64,000 nucleotides of DNA from JAAFHB01 sp038236995 (GTDB taxonomy: Bacteria > Bacteroidota > Bacteroidia > Bacteroidales > Prolixibacteraceae): positions 1 through 64,000 of the forward strand of contig JBBRZE010000007.1 in the NCBI GenBank assembly GCA_038236995.1. Reading direction: 5' to 3'. Both the position numbers and the translations under genes were made by a program. Numbering within the stretch: the stretch's first letter is position 1; each line of letters starts with the position of its first letter. Below the pieces are notes generated by a model. That model worked only from the letters and a program-made list of their open reading frames with translations. It ran no database searches and was not told where the DNA came from. Below are positions 45,336 to 54,476 of this stretch, one piece after another.

Positions 45336-46067
45336 ATGAAGCTATACTCGTTATTAATAGGGGTTTTTGTGGTCTGTCTGGGCTCAATTAATTTTACTTC
45401 TGCTGAAAACCCACCCACCATACAACCTTTGCCGGTTAAAAAATGCCAGGATTTTAGTGTAACCGGAAAAGGAATTGATCCTGAATGGAATAAGGCCACC
45501 TGGAACAAGTTGATAAAGCTTGATCCGGAAGGGGAAGAATATCCGGGCAGGTTTAAAATACTGTACTCCGGCAAGGGAATCTATTTACTTTTTGAAGGGA
45601 CTGACAGCAAGATCACCACAGAATTCGATGAGGATTTTGGAAATCTTTTCAATGGCGATGTATTTGAAGTGTTCTTTCATCCCGATCCAAAAATGCCACT
45701 CTATTTTGAATACGAAATCAACCAGTTGAACAAGGAGCTTGTGCTGATCATTCCCAATTTGAATGGCAAAATACATGGCTGGATTCCATGGCATTATGAA
45801 AATGAAAGACGGGTTGTAAAGAAAGTTCATATCGAAGGTGGAAAAATGGAGGCTGGTGGTACGATCAAATCGTGGAGCGCAGAACTGTTTTTCCCGTATG
45901 AATTGTTCAATCCTCTTTCAAACGTTCCTCCTGTAAGCGGAACTGTCTGGAATGCAAATTTTTACCGGCTTGATTACGACAGTGGCAAGATGGTCAAATG
46001 GGCATGGACACCAATCGATCAATCTTTTCACGAGTTTAAAAAGTTTATGCCGATTAAATTCGAATAG
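45336..46067 (+). CDS. Secreted carbohydrate-binding family 9-like protein
   Basis: A 243-residue exported protein, signal peptide VFVVCLGSINFTSA (cut ~24), then a single CBM9-like beta-sandwich: IDPEWNKATWNKLIKL, RFKILYSGKGIYLLFEGTD, GDVFEVFFHPD, YFEYEINQLN and KSWSAELFFPYELF are typical of the family. Members bind reducing ends of sugars or accompany PUL enzymes. No catalytic domain is attached. It ends the four-gene secreted cluster, separated from its upstream neighbour by the hairpin at 45270-45314. Confidence 0.85.
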   Translation: MKLYSLLIGVFVVCLGSINFTSAENPPTIQPLPVKKCQDFSVTGKGIDPEWNKATWNKLIKLDPEGEEYPGRFKILYSGKGIYLLFEGTDSKITTEFDEDFGNLFNGDVFEVFFHPDPKMPLYFEYEINQLNKELVLIIPNLNGKIHGWIPWHYENERRVVKKVHIEGGKMEAGGTIKSWSAELFFPYELFNPLSNVPPVSGTVWNANFYRLDYDSGKMVKWAWTPIDQSFHEFKKFMPIKFE

Positions 46068-46170
46068 TACATATTCTGAAGGCAACCTCGATTCAAATTC
46101 TCTGACGAATTTCGATCAAGGCTATTAACAGAAAAAATACTAATATTGAATAATTAAAGTAAGCTAAGTT

Positions 46171-46210
46171 GGTTTATTCAACAACTTTGTGATATTTGAA
46201 TTTATAAACC
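46171..46210. promoter_or_regulatory. Spaced inverted repeat before the ROK gene
   Basis: GGTTTAT (46171-46177) and ATAAACC (46204-46210) are perfect 7-base arms 26 bp apart, the second ending three bases before the ATG at 46214. It may be an operator for autorepression by the ROK protein (inferred from position). Confidence 0.35.
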
Positions 46211-46213
46211 AGT

Positions 46214-47437
46214 ATGAGTCTTTCTATTCTGCTTGATTACCCTGAAGATATTTCGCTTTCGGTGCTAAAACTGATTAAGCTTAAGAAGAACATAATCAAG
46301 CGATTGACCTTGATCGGAGTCGCAACCATTGCTGAACTGTGCAAGGAAACCGACTTTAGCATCCCCACTGTTACTAAAATCATAGCAGAACTGATTGAGG
46401 AAGGTATTGTTTTTGAGGATGGTAAGGTTTTAACAGCGGGTGGCAGAAGGCCGTCACAATATGGCATAAATCCCAATGCCTGTTTTTACCTGGGAGTTGA
46501 AGTGAAACGTGATTCAGTTAATATTGGGATTCAGGATTTTAATAACAGCTTTGTAAAACTATCTGAAAATATCTTATATACCCTTGAAAACACCAGGGAA
46601 TCACTGTCTTCGCTTTGCTCCATAATCAACCAGTTTGTAGATGATTCAGGCGTTATAAGAGACAAAATAATTGGGGCCTGTATCAATCTGAGTGGACGAA
46701 TTAATTCCCGCAAGGGATTCAGCTACAGCTATTTTTTCTTCGAAGAGAAACCACTTAGCGAGATCATCGAATCTCAGATACACATTAAAACTTTCCTTGA
46801 AAATGATACGCGTGCCATGGCGTACGGTGAATACAACTGCGGAGTAGTTCAGAATGAGAAGGATGTTATTTTTGTAAACATTGGTTTGGGTGTTGGTATC
46901 GGCATCGTTTGCAATGGGAACCTGTATTATGGCAAGTCCGGTTATTCTGGCGAGTTTGGACATAGTCCCGTTTTCGATAATGAAATTATTTGTCATTGTG
47001 GAAAAAAAGGGTGTCTTGAAACCGAAACCTCCGGCATTGCGTTGGAGCGAAAGTTTAAAAAGGCGCTCGAAAATGGATCAATTTCAATTCTTTCAGGAAA
47101 AAGGGCAATCGAAGAGATTACAGTTGAAGATATTTTGTCCGCTATTACAAAAAACGAAGACACACTTGGTATTGAGATCATTGAAGAAATTGGAGGTAAC
47201 ATGGGACGTTATCTCTCAATGCTGATTAATATTTTTAATCCTGAGCTTGTCGTCCTTGGTGGTATGTTGGCTGAAACCGATATGTATTTGCGTTTGCCCA
47301 TCCGGACTGCTATCCATAAATACTCGCTAAGCCTCGTAAGCCTCGATATGGAATTGAAAATGTCAGCCTTGGGATCGAAAGCTGGCGTAATTGGAGCATG
47401 CTATATTCTGCGGGATAAACTTTTCCGCAGCGCATAG
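46214..47437 (+). CDS. ROK-family transcriptional regulator
   Basis: A 407-residue sugar-responsive repressor of the NagC/Mlc type. The N-terminal winged helix-turn-helix (about 25-85) reads GVATIAELCKETDFSIPTVTKIIAELIEEGIV and is followed by the ROK actin-like fold, including FVNIGLGVGIGIVCNGNLYYGKSGYSGEFGH and the zinc-binding CHCGKKGCLET motif. The HTH sets it apart from plain ROK sugar kinases. The neighbouring N-acylglucosamine epimerase-like gene makes an amino sugar or mannose-related ligand plausible, but this is inference. Confidence 0.92.
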   Translation: MSLSILLDYPEDISLSVLKLIKLKKNIIKRLTLIGVATIAELCKETDFSIPTVTKIIAELIEEGIVFEDGKVLTAGGRRPSQYGINPNACFYLGVEVKRDSVNIGIQDFNNSFVKLSENILYTLENTRESLSSLCSIINQFVDDSGVIRDKIIGACINLSGRINSRKGFSYSYFFFEEKPLSEIIESQIHIKTFLENDTRAMAYGEYNCGVVQNEKDVIFVNIGLGVGIGIVCNGNLYYGKSGYSGEFGHSPVFDNEIICHCGKKGCLETETSGIALERKFKKALENGSISILSGKRAIEEITVEDILSAITKNEDTLGIEIIEEIGGNMGRYLSMLINIFNPELVVLGGMLAETDMYLRLPIRTAIHKYSLSLVSLDMELKMSALGSKAGVIGACYILRDKLFRSA

Positions 47438-47730
47438 GCTCAATTTGAGAATCGTATTGCGTTCCTCAACAGCTTCCGAATGTTAACTTTATCCCTTTTT
47501 ATCTGGCCATAATTTTCAAGATAGTATATGCGTTTGGTAACATTCTGTAAGTCAGGAATAATTTTCCATTATTAAATGAATTTCAGAAAAACGTTTGTTG
47601 AATTAAAATAATTTAATAAATATTGATTTATTCAGAAATGAATTAATTTAGTGGTGAAAAAAGTTTGATTTCTACGAATGCTAGATAAAATCATTTGACG
47701 AACCAACTATAGCATAAAGTGAGTTAACCT
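47438..47730. other. Intergenic region between the ROK and FAD oxidoreductase genes
   Basis: 293 bp of AT-rich DNA. A small inverted repeat, ATTCA (47630-47634) and TGAAT (47639-47643), is the only visible structure. No terminator with a T-run and no -7 consensus is convincing, although the length suggests a promoter for the downstream operon. Confidence 0.5.
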
Positions 47731-49578
47731 ATGAAGAACGGAAATTTCTTTGCATTAATTGTCTGTTGCATCTTCGTGAGTTTCTATGCGTGTGTGCCGA
47801 AAGTGCAACTTGAGCAAACTGATGTTTTGGTTATCGGTGGTTCTACCAGCGGCATTTCGGCTGGGCTGCAATCAGCCAGATTGAATGTTCCAACGCTTAT
47901 AGTTGAAGAAACTCCCTGGCTTGGCGGTATGATGACCGCTGCGGGTGTAAGTGCAACAGACGGAAATCACCTTCTGAATTCAGGAATCTGGAATGAATTC
48001 CGGAGTAAACTAAGAACCCATTATGGCGGGGAAGCCGCACTTGCAACCGGATGGGTTAGCAATACCCAATTTGAGCCACACATTGGCGATAGCATCTTTA
48101 AGTCCATGGCCAACGCAGAACGAAAACTTTCGGTTATATACGGTTACCATTTAGCGACGATTCTTAAGCAAGGCAACAAAGTGATTGGCGCTATCTTTGA
48201 GAATGAGCAAATGGAACGCTTAACCGTTCATGCTAAAGTTGTAATTGATGCTACGGACTTGGGTGATGGATTGGCAATGGCCGGTGCCGCTTATGATCTG
48301 GGAATGGAAGCAAGATCGGTAACCGGCGAAGAAAATGCTCCGGAGACTGCAAATAATATCGTACAGGATCTTACGTGGACTGCGGTTTTGAAAGATTACG
48401 GAACGGGTGCTGACAAAACTGTCAGAAAACCAGATAATTACAATCCTGAATTATTCCAGGGCTCTTGTGCAATGACTGTAGATTCAGTTTTGATTGACTG
48501 TGGAAAGATGCTGAATTATGGTAGATTACCCAACAACAAATACATGATTAACTGGCCAAAACATGGAAACGATATTTATTTAAATGTGGTTGAGATGGAC
48601 TGGTCGCAACGCAGGAATGAACTAAAGAAGGCGAAAGACCGCACACTTTGTTTTATTTATTATATCCAGACCGAACTTGGTTTTAAACAATTTGGTTTGG
48701 CCGATGACGAATTTCCAACTGCAGACAAACTTGCCTTTATTCCCTATCACCGTGAAGGTCGTCGGTTGAAAGGCATCCAGCGATTGACGATCAATCATGT
48801 ACGTAATATTTACGGTGGTCAGCAATTGTACCGGACAGGGATTTCAGTTGGCGACTATCCGGTCGATCATCATCACGCCTGTAATCCAGATGCTCCGAAA
48901 ATCAAATTCCCGGCCGTACCATCCTTTAATATTCCGCTGGGGGCCCTTATCCCTGAAAAGATTGATGGTCTGATTGTGTCTGACAAAGCAATTTCTGTTT
49001 CCAATATTATGAATGGTGCTACCCGCCTTCAGCCATGCGTTTTGCTTACTGGCCAGGCAGCAGGTGCCATTGCTGCTCTGAGTGTTCAGAAAGATCAGAA
49101 TGTCCGGGAAGTTAGCATTCGCAAAGTTCAACAGACGCTTCTTGATGCAGGTGCCTACCTGATGCCTCTGATAGATGTGAACCCGCAAGATAAAGAATTC
49201 CAGGCAATTCAGCGGGTAACAGCTTCCGGAATTTTGAAAGTCAAAGGAGAATCCTATAAATGGGCAAATCGAACATGGTTTTATCCCGATACAACTATCA
49301 CATTTAAAGAATTCTCCGAAGGTTTGAAATCATTTGATAATAAATTTTTAATTTCCAGAGATCAGTCAATTCTTACGGTAAAAAAAGCCAATGAATTGAT
49401 CACTGAATTTCTAAACAGAAATATATCAGCTGATGCACAGAAACTGTGGACCGAAAAACTAAACCGGAAATTTGACCCCGGACTTTTAATTACAAAAAGA
49501 GAATTGAGTGTGCTTGTTGATGAATTGATACGTCCTTTTGAAGCCAAATCAATTGGTTTTGACGGTAATTATCATTGA
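47731..49578 (+). CDS. Exported FAD-dependent oxidoreductase
   Basis: A 615-residue flavoprotein with a lipoprotein-like N-terminus (LIVCCIFVSFYACVPK; Cys near 21). The FAD-binding Rossmann start is TDVLVIGGSTSGISAGLQSARLNVPTLIVEE (about 31-62), with GGSTSG in place of GxGxxG. TPWLGGMMTAAGVSATDGN and the later ATDLGDGLAMAGAAYDLG and CVLLTGQAAGAIAAL blocks fit the FAD_oxidored family (PF12831). Such proteins occur in PULs and their sugar substrates are mostly unknown. It precedes the epimerase gene by 18 bp. Confidence 0.87.
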   Translation: MKNGNFFALIVCCIFVSFYACVPKVQLEQTDVLVIGGSTSGISAGLQSARLNVPTLIVEETPWLGGMMTAAGVSATDGNHLLNSGIWNEFRSKLRTHYGGEAALATGWVSNTQFEPHIGDSIFKSMANAERKLSVIYGYHLATILKQGNKVIGAIFENEQMERLTVHAKVVIDATDLGDGLAMAGAAYDLGMEARSVTGEENAPETANNIVQDLTWTAVLKDYGTGADKTVRKPDNYNPELFQGSCAMTVDSVLIDCGKMLNYGRLPNNKYMINWPKHGNDIYLNVVEMDWSQRRNELKKAKDRTLCFIYYIQTELGFKQFGLADDEFPTADKLAFIPYHREGRRLKGIQRLTINHVRNIYGGQQLYRTGISVGDYPVDHHHACNPDAPKIKFPAVPSFNIPLGALIPEKIDGLIVSDKAISVSNIMNGATRLQPCVLLTGQAAGAIAALSVQKDQNVREVSIRKVQQTLLDAGAYLMPLIDVNPQDKEFQAIQRVTASGILKVKGESYKWANRTWFYPDTTITFKEFSEGLKSFDNKFLISRDQSILTVKKANELITEFLNRNISADAQKLWTEKLNRKFDPGLLITKRELSVLVDELIRPFEAKSIGFDGNYH

Positions 49579-49596
49579 ATTAGGATGTAAAATAAA

Positions 49597-50775
49597 ATGA
49601 ATATAAAATACCAAATGAATAACGAATTAGCGCAATACGCAGGACAATACAAGAATGAACTATTTGAATCGGTCATCCCTTTTTGGATGAACCATTCCAA
49701 AGATTCAGATTTTGGTGGCTATTTAACATGTCTGAACAGACAGGGGAAAGTTTATGATACGGATAAATTTATGTGGCTTCAAGGTCGCGAAGTCTGGCTT
49801 TTTTCGATGCTTTTCAACAAGGCTGAGAAAAAACAGGAGTGGCTTGAAATGGCTTTGCATGGCGCCAAATTCATGAAAAAATTCGGAATGGATGCGCTTG
49901 GCAACTGGTATTTTTCATTGACCCGCGAAGGAAAACCCCTCGTACAACCTTACAATATTTTTTCCGATTGTTTTGCGGCCATGGCTTTCAGCGAGCTATA
50001 CAAAGCAACCGGTGATGAAGAACACAAGCAGATTGCCTTGGCTACTTTTGCAAATATTCAGAAACGACAGGATAATCCCAAAGGATTGTATAATAAAGCA
50101 TTTCCCGGAACACGGCCGTTGAAAAGTTTTGCATTGCCGATGATTCTATGCAACCTTTCATTGATTATGGAAGATATCCTGGGAACAGAACAGGTCAACA
50201 AAACCATTCAACCACTTATCAAAGAAGTGATGGAGGTTTTTTATAACTCGGCATCAGGATTAATACTTGAAAGCGTTACCCCTGAAGGTGAATTCAGTGA
50301 TTCATTTGAAGGACGTCTTACCAATCCCGGGCATACCAACGAGTCGATGTGGTTTATGATGGATTTAGGGGTACGTAACAACGATAAGGCATTAATCGAC
50401 AAAGCGATTGAAATTCTTCTTCGCTCAACGGAATCTGGCTGGGACAAAAATAAAGGTGGTATTTTCTATTTTCTTGATATAAAAGGTCATCCAACGCAAC
50501 AATTGGAGTGGGATCAGAAACTTTGGTGGGTTCATATCGAAACGCTGATTTCGATGGCCAAAGGTTATCGCCTTACGGGAAATGAGAATTGTAAACGTTG
50601 GTTCGAAACCATTCACGAGTACACCTGGAAGCATTTCAAGGATCCTGAATTTCCCGAATGGTACGGTTATCTTAACCGTGAAGGGAACCCATTGCTTGAC
50701 TTGAAAGGCGGAAAATGGAAAGGCTGTTTTCATGTCCCCAGAGGTTTGTATGAAATCTGGAAGATTCTTGAATAA
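49597..50775 (+). CDS. N-acylglucosamine 2-epimerase family enzyme
   Basis: A 392-residue cytoplasmic (alpha/alpha)6-barrel isomerase. The N-terminal FWMNHSKDSDFGGYLTCLNRQGKVYDTDKFMWLQGREVWLFSMLF and the C-terminal KGCFHVPRGLYEIW closely follow the animal N-acylglucosamine 2-epimerase (renin-binding protein), including the His of the CFHVPR motif; HTNESMWFMMDLG supplies another candidate catalytic His. Epimerisation of GlcNAc to ManNAc is the family reaction, but mannose/glucose or related substrates are possible. An in-frame ATG at 49615 is an alternative start. It is a good match to RenBP and less good to cellobiose 2-epimerase. Confidence 0.87.
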   Translation: MNIKYQMNNELAQYAGQYKNELFESVIPFWMNHSKDSDFGGYLTCLNRQGKVYDTDKFMWLQGREVWLFSMLFNKAEKKQEWLEMALHGAKFMKKFGMDALGNWYFSLTREGKPLVQPYNIFSDCFAAMAFSELYKATGDEEHKQIALATFANIQKRQDNPKGLYNKAFPGTRPLKSFALPMILCNLSLIMEDILGTEQVNKTIQPLIKEVMEVFYNSASGLILESVTPEGEFSDSFEGRLTNPGHTNESMWFMMDLGVRNNDKALIDKAIEILLRSTESGWDKNKGGIFYFLDIKGHPTQQLEWDQKLWWVHIETLISMAKGYRLTGNENCKRWFETIHEYTWKHFKDPEFPEWYGYLNREGNPLLDLKGGKWKGCFHVPRGLYEIWKILE

Positions 50776-50815
50776 TATTCTTTTCACAAACAGTGTAATC
50801 AGTAAAGCTTTAAAT

Positions 50816-51595
50816 ATGAGAAATATATTTGCTGTTCTTTTCCTGTTTTTATTTGCCACTTGCAGTCTTGGTCAGAAAAAAATGACAAACAATGCCATGT
50901 CTCAAAAAAAGATCTCTCTTGATTCGTTAGGTTATCAGCTTATCTGGGAAGATCAGTTTAATGGTTATGAACTAGACACAACCAAGTGGAATATTCGGGG
51001 TATAGGCCCACGAAGGATTGGTTATAATTCAGCCACTGCAGTAAAGGTCGAAGACGGTTATCTTAAACTATATGCGATGCGAAAAGGCGACAGCATATTG
51101 GGTAGTGCAGTCGGAACAGCAAAACATTTTACCCCCAAATACGGATATTTTGAATGTAGGGCTCAGCTTCAGAAGTCGTCTGGTGTTTGGGGCGCTTTCT
51201 GGATACAGTCGTCAAAGGTAGCTCAGGGTGAAGACCCAGCGTTATTCGGAGCGGAAATTGATATTTTCGAGTTTTTTGAAAATATGGGTAACGATACCAT
51301 TACGCACGCTATTCACTGGAATTATGGACCGAATATGCATTCAATCGGGCCAAAGAAAAGCTACCTGAAAGGATTAAGCAAAGGATTTCATACCTATGGT
51401 TTAGAATGGACCGATGAAAAATATTCCTTCTACATCGATGGTTACAAATTCCACGAAGAAACACGTGGCGTCTCGAAAATTGAAGAATATATAATCCTAA
51501 GCATGGAACTTCCCGGTGAACTCAGGAGCCTCGTTGAAACTGTTTTCCCCGATGTCTTTATTGTCGATTATGTGAAAGTTTACCAAAAAAAATAG
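50816..51595 (+). CDS. Secreted GH16 family glycoside hydrolase
   Basis: A retaining endo-beta-glycanase of the laminarinase/beta-glucanase/agarase type. The ATG at 50816 gives a signal peptide (IFAVLFLFLFATCSLGQ); the frame is open further up to 50732 inside the epimerase gene, but that start is not credible. The ~260-residue protein has a single jelly-roll with LIWEDQFNGYELDTTKWN, YGYFECRAQLQKSSGVWGAFWIQS and the catalytic EIDIFE motif (nucleophile E147, acid/base E152). The C-terminal VDYVKVYQK is typical. Specificity (beta-1,3-glucan, galactan or other) cannot be fixed from sequence. Confidence 0.92.
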   Translation: MRNIFAVLFLFLFATCSLGQKKMTNNAMSQKKISLDSLGYQLIWEDQFNGYELDTTKWNIRGIGPRRIGYNSATAVKVEDGYLKLYAMRKGDSILGSAVGTAKHFTPKYGYFECRAQLQKSSGVWGAFWIQSSKVAQGEDPALFGAEIDIFEFFENMGNDTITHAIHWNYGPNMHSIGPKKSYLKGLSKGFHTYGLEWTDEKYSFYIDGYKFHEETRGVSKIEEYIILSMELPGELRSLVETVFPDVFIVDYVKVYQKK

Positions 51596-51740
51596 AGCAG
51601 AATTATTCCTGCCGATTAAGTTTAATTCAACCAGTCGTTTAACAATCAGTCTGAAGGCGTTATTTGGACCGGATCCATCGCCTCCGATAAAAAACAAATT
51701 TTATTAAGTAATATTGATTATCGTATAAAATTTTACAGAT

Positions 51741-52835
51741 ATGGAAAATCAAAATTCCCGTCGGGATTTTCTCGCAAAGTCTTCGTTTGTTGGGCTTTCA
51801 GCCTTGTCAATGTCACTCATCTCTTTTGGCGGCAATGAGTTGACTCCAGAACCTCTTATCGATTCAACATCAAAACTGATTCTTCCCAAAGGACAGGGAC
51901 TGAAAATTACCGGAACCTTTCTTGATGAAATTTCTCACGATATTCCTCATCAGAATTGGGGCGAAAAAGAGTGGGATAAGGATTTTGCCCATATGAAAGC
52001 TATTGGGATTGATACGGTGATCATGATCCGTTCGGGCTACAGGAAATTTATTACCTACCCTTCGGAATACCTGATCAAAAAGCATGGCTGTTACATGCCA
52101 TCAATCGATCTGGTTGACTTATACCTGAGATTGGCGGATAAATACAATATGAAATTTTATTTCGGTTTGTACGACTCCGGTAAATATTGGGACACTGGCG
52201 ATTTAAGCTGGGAGGTGGAAGACAATAAATATGTGATTGATGAAATCTGGAAGAACTACGGAAGCAAATACAAAAGTTTCCAGGGTTGGTACATTAGCGG
52301 TGAAATAAGCCGGAAAACAAAAGGGGCAATTGGTGCTTTTCATGCGATGGGAAAACAATGTAAAGATGTATCAGGTGGCTTGCCCACATTTATATCTCCC
52401 TGGATTGATGGCAAGAAAGCAGTTGATGCTGCTGGTGGTAACCTTACGAAGGAAAATGCAGTATCGGTGCAGGAGCACGAGCGTGAGTGGGGCGAGATCT
52501 TTGACGGAATCCACGACGTAGTTGATGCTTGTGCATTCCAGGACGGTCATATTGATTACGATGAACTCGACGCCTTCTTCACTGTGAATAAAAAGATGGC
52601 TGATAAATATGGGATGAAATGCTGGACCAACGCCGAAACATTCGATCGTGATATGCCTATTAAATTTTTCCCGATCAAATTTGATAAACTCCGGATGAAG
52701 CTTGAGGCTGCTTCCAGGGCAGGATATGACAAGGGAATCACTTTCGAATTTTCACACTTCATGAGTCCGCAATCTGCTTATCTTCAGGCGGGCCATTTAT
52801 ACGACCGGTACAAAGAATATTTCAACATAAAATAA
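51741..52835 (+). CDS. Tat-exported DUF4434 protein
   Basis: A 364-residue protein with a twin-arginine signal (NSRRDFLAKSSFVGLSALSMSLI). The mature part, LKITGTFLDEISHDIPHQNWGEKEWDKDFAHMKAIGIDTVIMIRSGYRK, is the DUF4434 start, a TIM-barrel glycoside-hydrolase-like family, and continues with KFYFGLYDSGKYWD, FQGWYISGEIS and AFQDGHIDYDELDAFF. The Glu/Asp residues of WYISGE and FQDGH are candidate catalytic carboxylates (inferred). Biochemical function is unknown to me. The gene is in the same direction as the GH16 and sugar-porter genes. Confidence 0.85.
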   Translation: MENQNSRRDFLAKSSFVGLSALSMSLISFGGNELTPEPLIDSTSKLILPKGQGLKITGTFLDEISHDIPHQNWGEKEWDKDFAHMKAIGIDTVIMIRSGYRKFITYPSEYLIKKHGCYMPSIDLVDLYLRLADKYNMKFYFGLYDSGKYWDTGDLSWEVEDNKYVIDEIWKNYGSKYKSFQGWYISGEISRKTKGAIGAFHAMGKQCKDVSGGLPTFISPWIDGKKAVDAAGGNLTKENAVSVQEHEREWGEIFDGIHDVVDACAFQDGHIDYDELDAFFTVNKKMADKYGMKCWTNAETFDRDMPIKFFPIKFDKLRMKLEAASRAGYDKGITFEFSHFMSPQSAYLQAGHLYDRYKEYFNIK

Positions 52836-52843
52836 CTCCTTTC

Positions 52844-54259
52844 ATGACAATTCAAAAAAGTAAGGAAAACCTGCTGTACGTAATTTTTCTGGCTGCTGTT
52901 GCGGCGTTGGGAGGATTCCTGTTCGGCTATGATACCGCTGTTATTTCAGGTACAATCGGCAGCGTTTCTACCCAGTTCGGTTTAAATGATGTGAGTACAG
53001 GCTGGTATGTTGGTTGCGCGCTCGTTGGTTCTATCATCGGCGTCGCTATAGCTGGAAAACTCAGTGATCATTTTGGTCGAAAGGGGGTGCTTTTATTCTC
53101 TGCAATACTATTTACAAGTTCCGGAATCGGGTGTATGGTTTCAGGTAGTATCTCGGACCTGGTTTTATACCGCATTCTTGGAGGAGTTGGAATTGGTGTT
53201 GCATCCGTGATTTCTCCCCTCTACATTTCCGAGATTTCAGTATCGCGTTATCGCGGGACCCTGGTGTCGTTGTACCAGTTAGCCATTACTGTTGGGTTTG
53301 TTGGCGCTTACCTTGTCAATTATGCAATCAGCGAATATGCGATTCATATGAGGGAATTGGGAACTATAGGTGGATTTTGGGGTAAATACATCGTGAACGA
53401 AACATGGCGTGGAATGCTTGGTGCAGAAGCGATTCCTGCATTACTGTTCTTCATTATATTGTTTTTCATTCCTGAAAGTCCCCGGTGGCTGGTTCTAAAA
53501 TCCAAAGAGGTGGCGGCTATGAAAACGCTGAAACGTATTTATGGCACCGATATTGCCAATGAGCAGGTAGCTGATTTGAAAAACCTGGTTCAGGCTGAAG
53601 AAAAATCTGACTGGAAAATTCTATTTCAGCCGGGATTCCGCATTGCCCTGTTTATTGGTGTAAGCCTGGCTATTTTGGGTCAGTTTATGGGGGTAAATGC
53701 CGTATTGTATTATGGCCCGTCAATCTTTCAGCAAACCGGATTGTCTGAAGGGGATTCCTTGTTTTATCAGGTTCTTGTGGGATTGGTAAATTTTGGATCA
53801 ACCATTATTGCGATGGTTGTGATTGATAAAATTGGTCGTAAGAAGCTGGTTTATTATGGTGTTTCAGGAATGATTGTATCGCTTATTCTTATTGGATTTT
53901 ATTTCACACTGAATAAAGCCTCAAATGTGATTCCCCCTGTTACACTATTGATATTGATCCTAATTTACATTTTCAGCTGTGCCATCTCGATATGTGTGGT
54001 GATTTGGGTACTGCTTTCGGAGATGTATCCTGCACGGGTTCGGGGTTTAGCCATGTCAGCTGCCGGGTTTTCATTATGGATCGGAACTTTCCTGATCGGT
54101 CAGCTTACGCCCTGGTTAATGACAACGCTGTCTCCGGCCGGAGTATTCTGGCTGTTTGGCGTAATGTGCATTCCTTACATGTATATAACCTGGAAATTGG
54201 TTCCGGAAACGACAGGCAAATCGCTTGAGGATATTGAACGAATGTGGTTGAAAAAATAA
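52844..54259 (+). CDS. Sugar porter of the major facilitator superfamily
   Basis: A 471-residue inner-membrane sugar:H+ symporter of the XylE/GLUT type with 12 membrane segments. All the main family signatures are present: FGYDTAVISGTIG after TM1, DHFGRKG between TM2 and TM3, RILGGVGIGVAS, PESPRWL after TM6, and PETTGKSLEDIE after TM12. The likely cargo is a monosaccharide released by the nearby exported enzymes. It begins 8 bp after the DUF4434 stop, so it is probably the last gene of that operon. Confidence 0.93.
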   Translation: MTIQKSKENLLYVIFLAAVAALGGFLFGYDTAVISGTIGSVSTQFGLNDVSTGWYVGCALVGSIIGVAIAGKLSDHFGRKGVLLFSAILFTSSGIGCMVSGSISDLVLYRILGGVGIGVASVISPLYISEISVSRYRGTLVSLYQLAITVGFVGAYLVNYAISEYAIHMRELGTIGGFWGKYIVNETWRGMLGAEAIPALLFFIILFFIPESPRWLVLKSKEVAAMKTLKRIYGTDIANEQVADLKNLVQAEEKSDWKILFQPGFRIALFIGVSLAILGQFMGVNAVLYYGPSIFQQTGLSEGDSLFYQVLVGLVNFGSTIIAMVVIDKIGRKKLVYYGVSGMIVSLILIGFYFTLNKASNVIPPVTLLILILIYIFSCAISICVVIWVLLSEMYPARVRGLAMSAAGFSLWIGTFLIGQLTPWLMTTLSPAGVFWLFGVMCIPYMYITWKLVPETTGKSLEDIERMWLKK

Positions 54260-54476
54260 TCAGTAAATCAAAAAGTGTGACTAAAATCATCCTTTTTTTC
54301 ATGATACATCTTTATCTGAAAAATCAGTTGGAAATAGACAATTTGTTGTTATATCGGCGACTTAATTTGTGAAAATTTCATATTCTTATTTATATTCTGG
54401 CTTTTCTTGGTAATATTTTAATTAATATTGTAATTGAGTCAAAAAATCATCTGCTACAAATATCTAACTAAAAGAA

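Noticed and set aside
49597..50775. Cellobiose 2-epimerase partner for the GH130 enzyme
   Set aside because: The N-terminal WLQGREVW and C-terminal KGCFHVPR blocks follow N-acylglucosamine 2-epimerase (RenBP) more closely, and the gene is 17 kb away in a different locus.
50732..50815. Longer GH16 reading frame starting inside the epimerase gene
   Set aside because: The extra 28 residues precede an obvious signal peptide that starts at the ATG at 50816.
54260..54476. AT-rich palindromic words (AATATT/AATATT) before the sigma-factor gene as an operator
   Set aside because: They are low-information AT sequence of a kind expected by chance in this genome.
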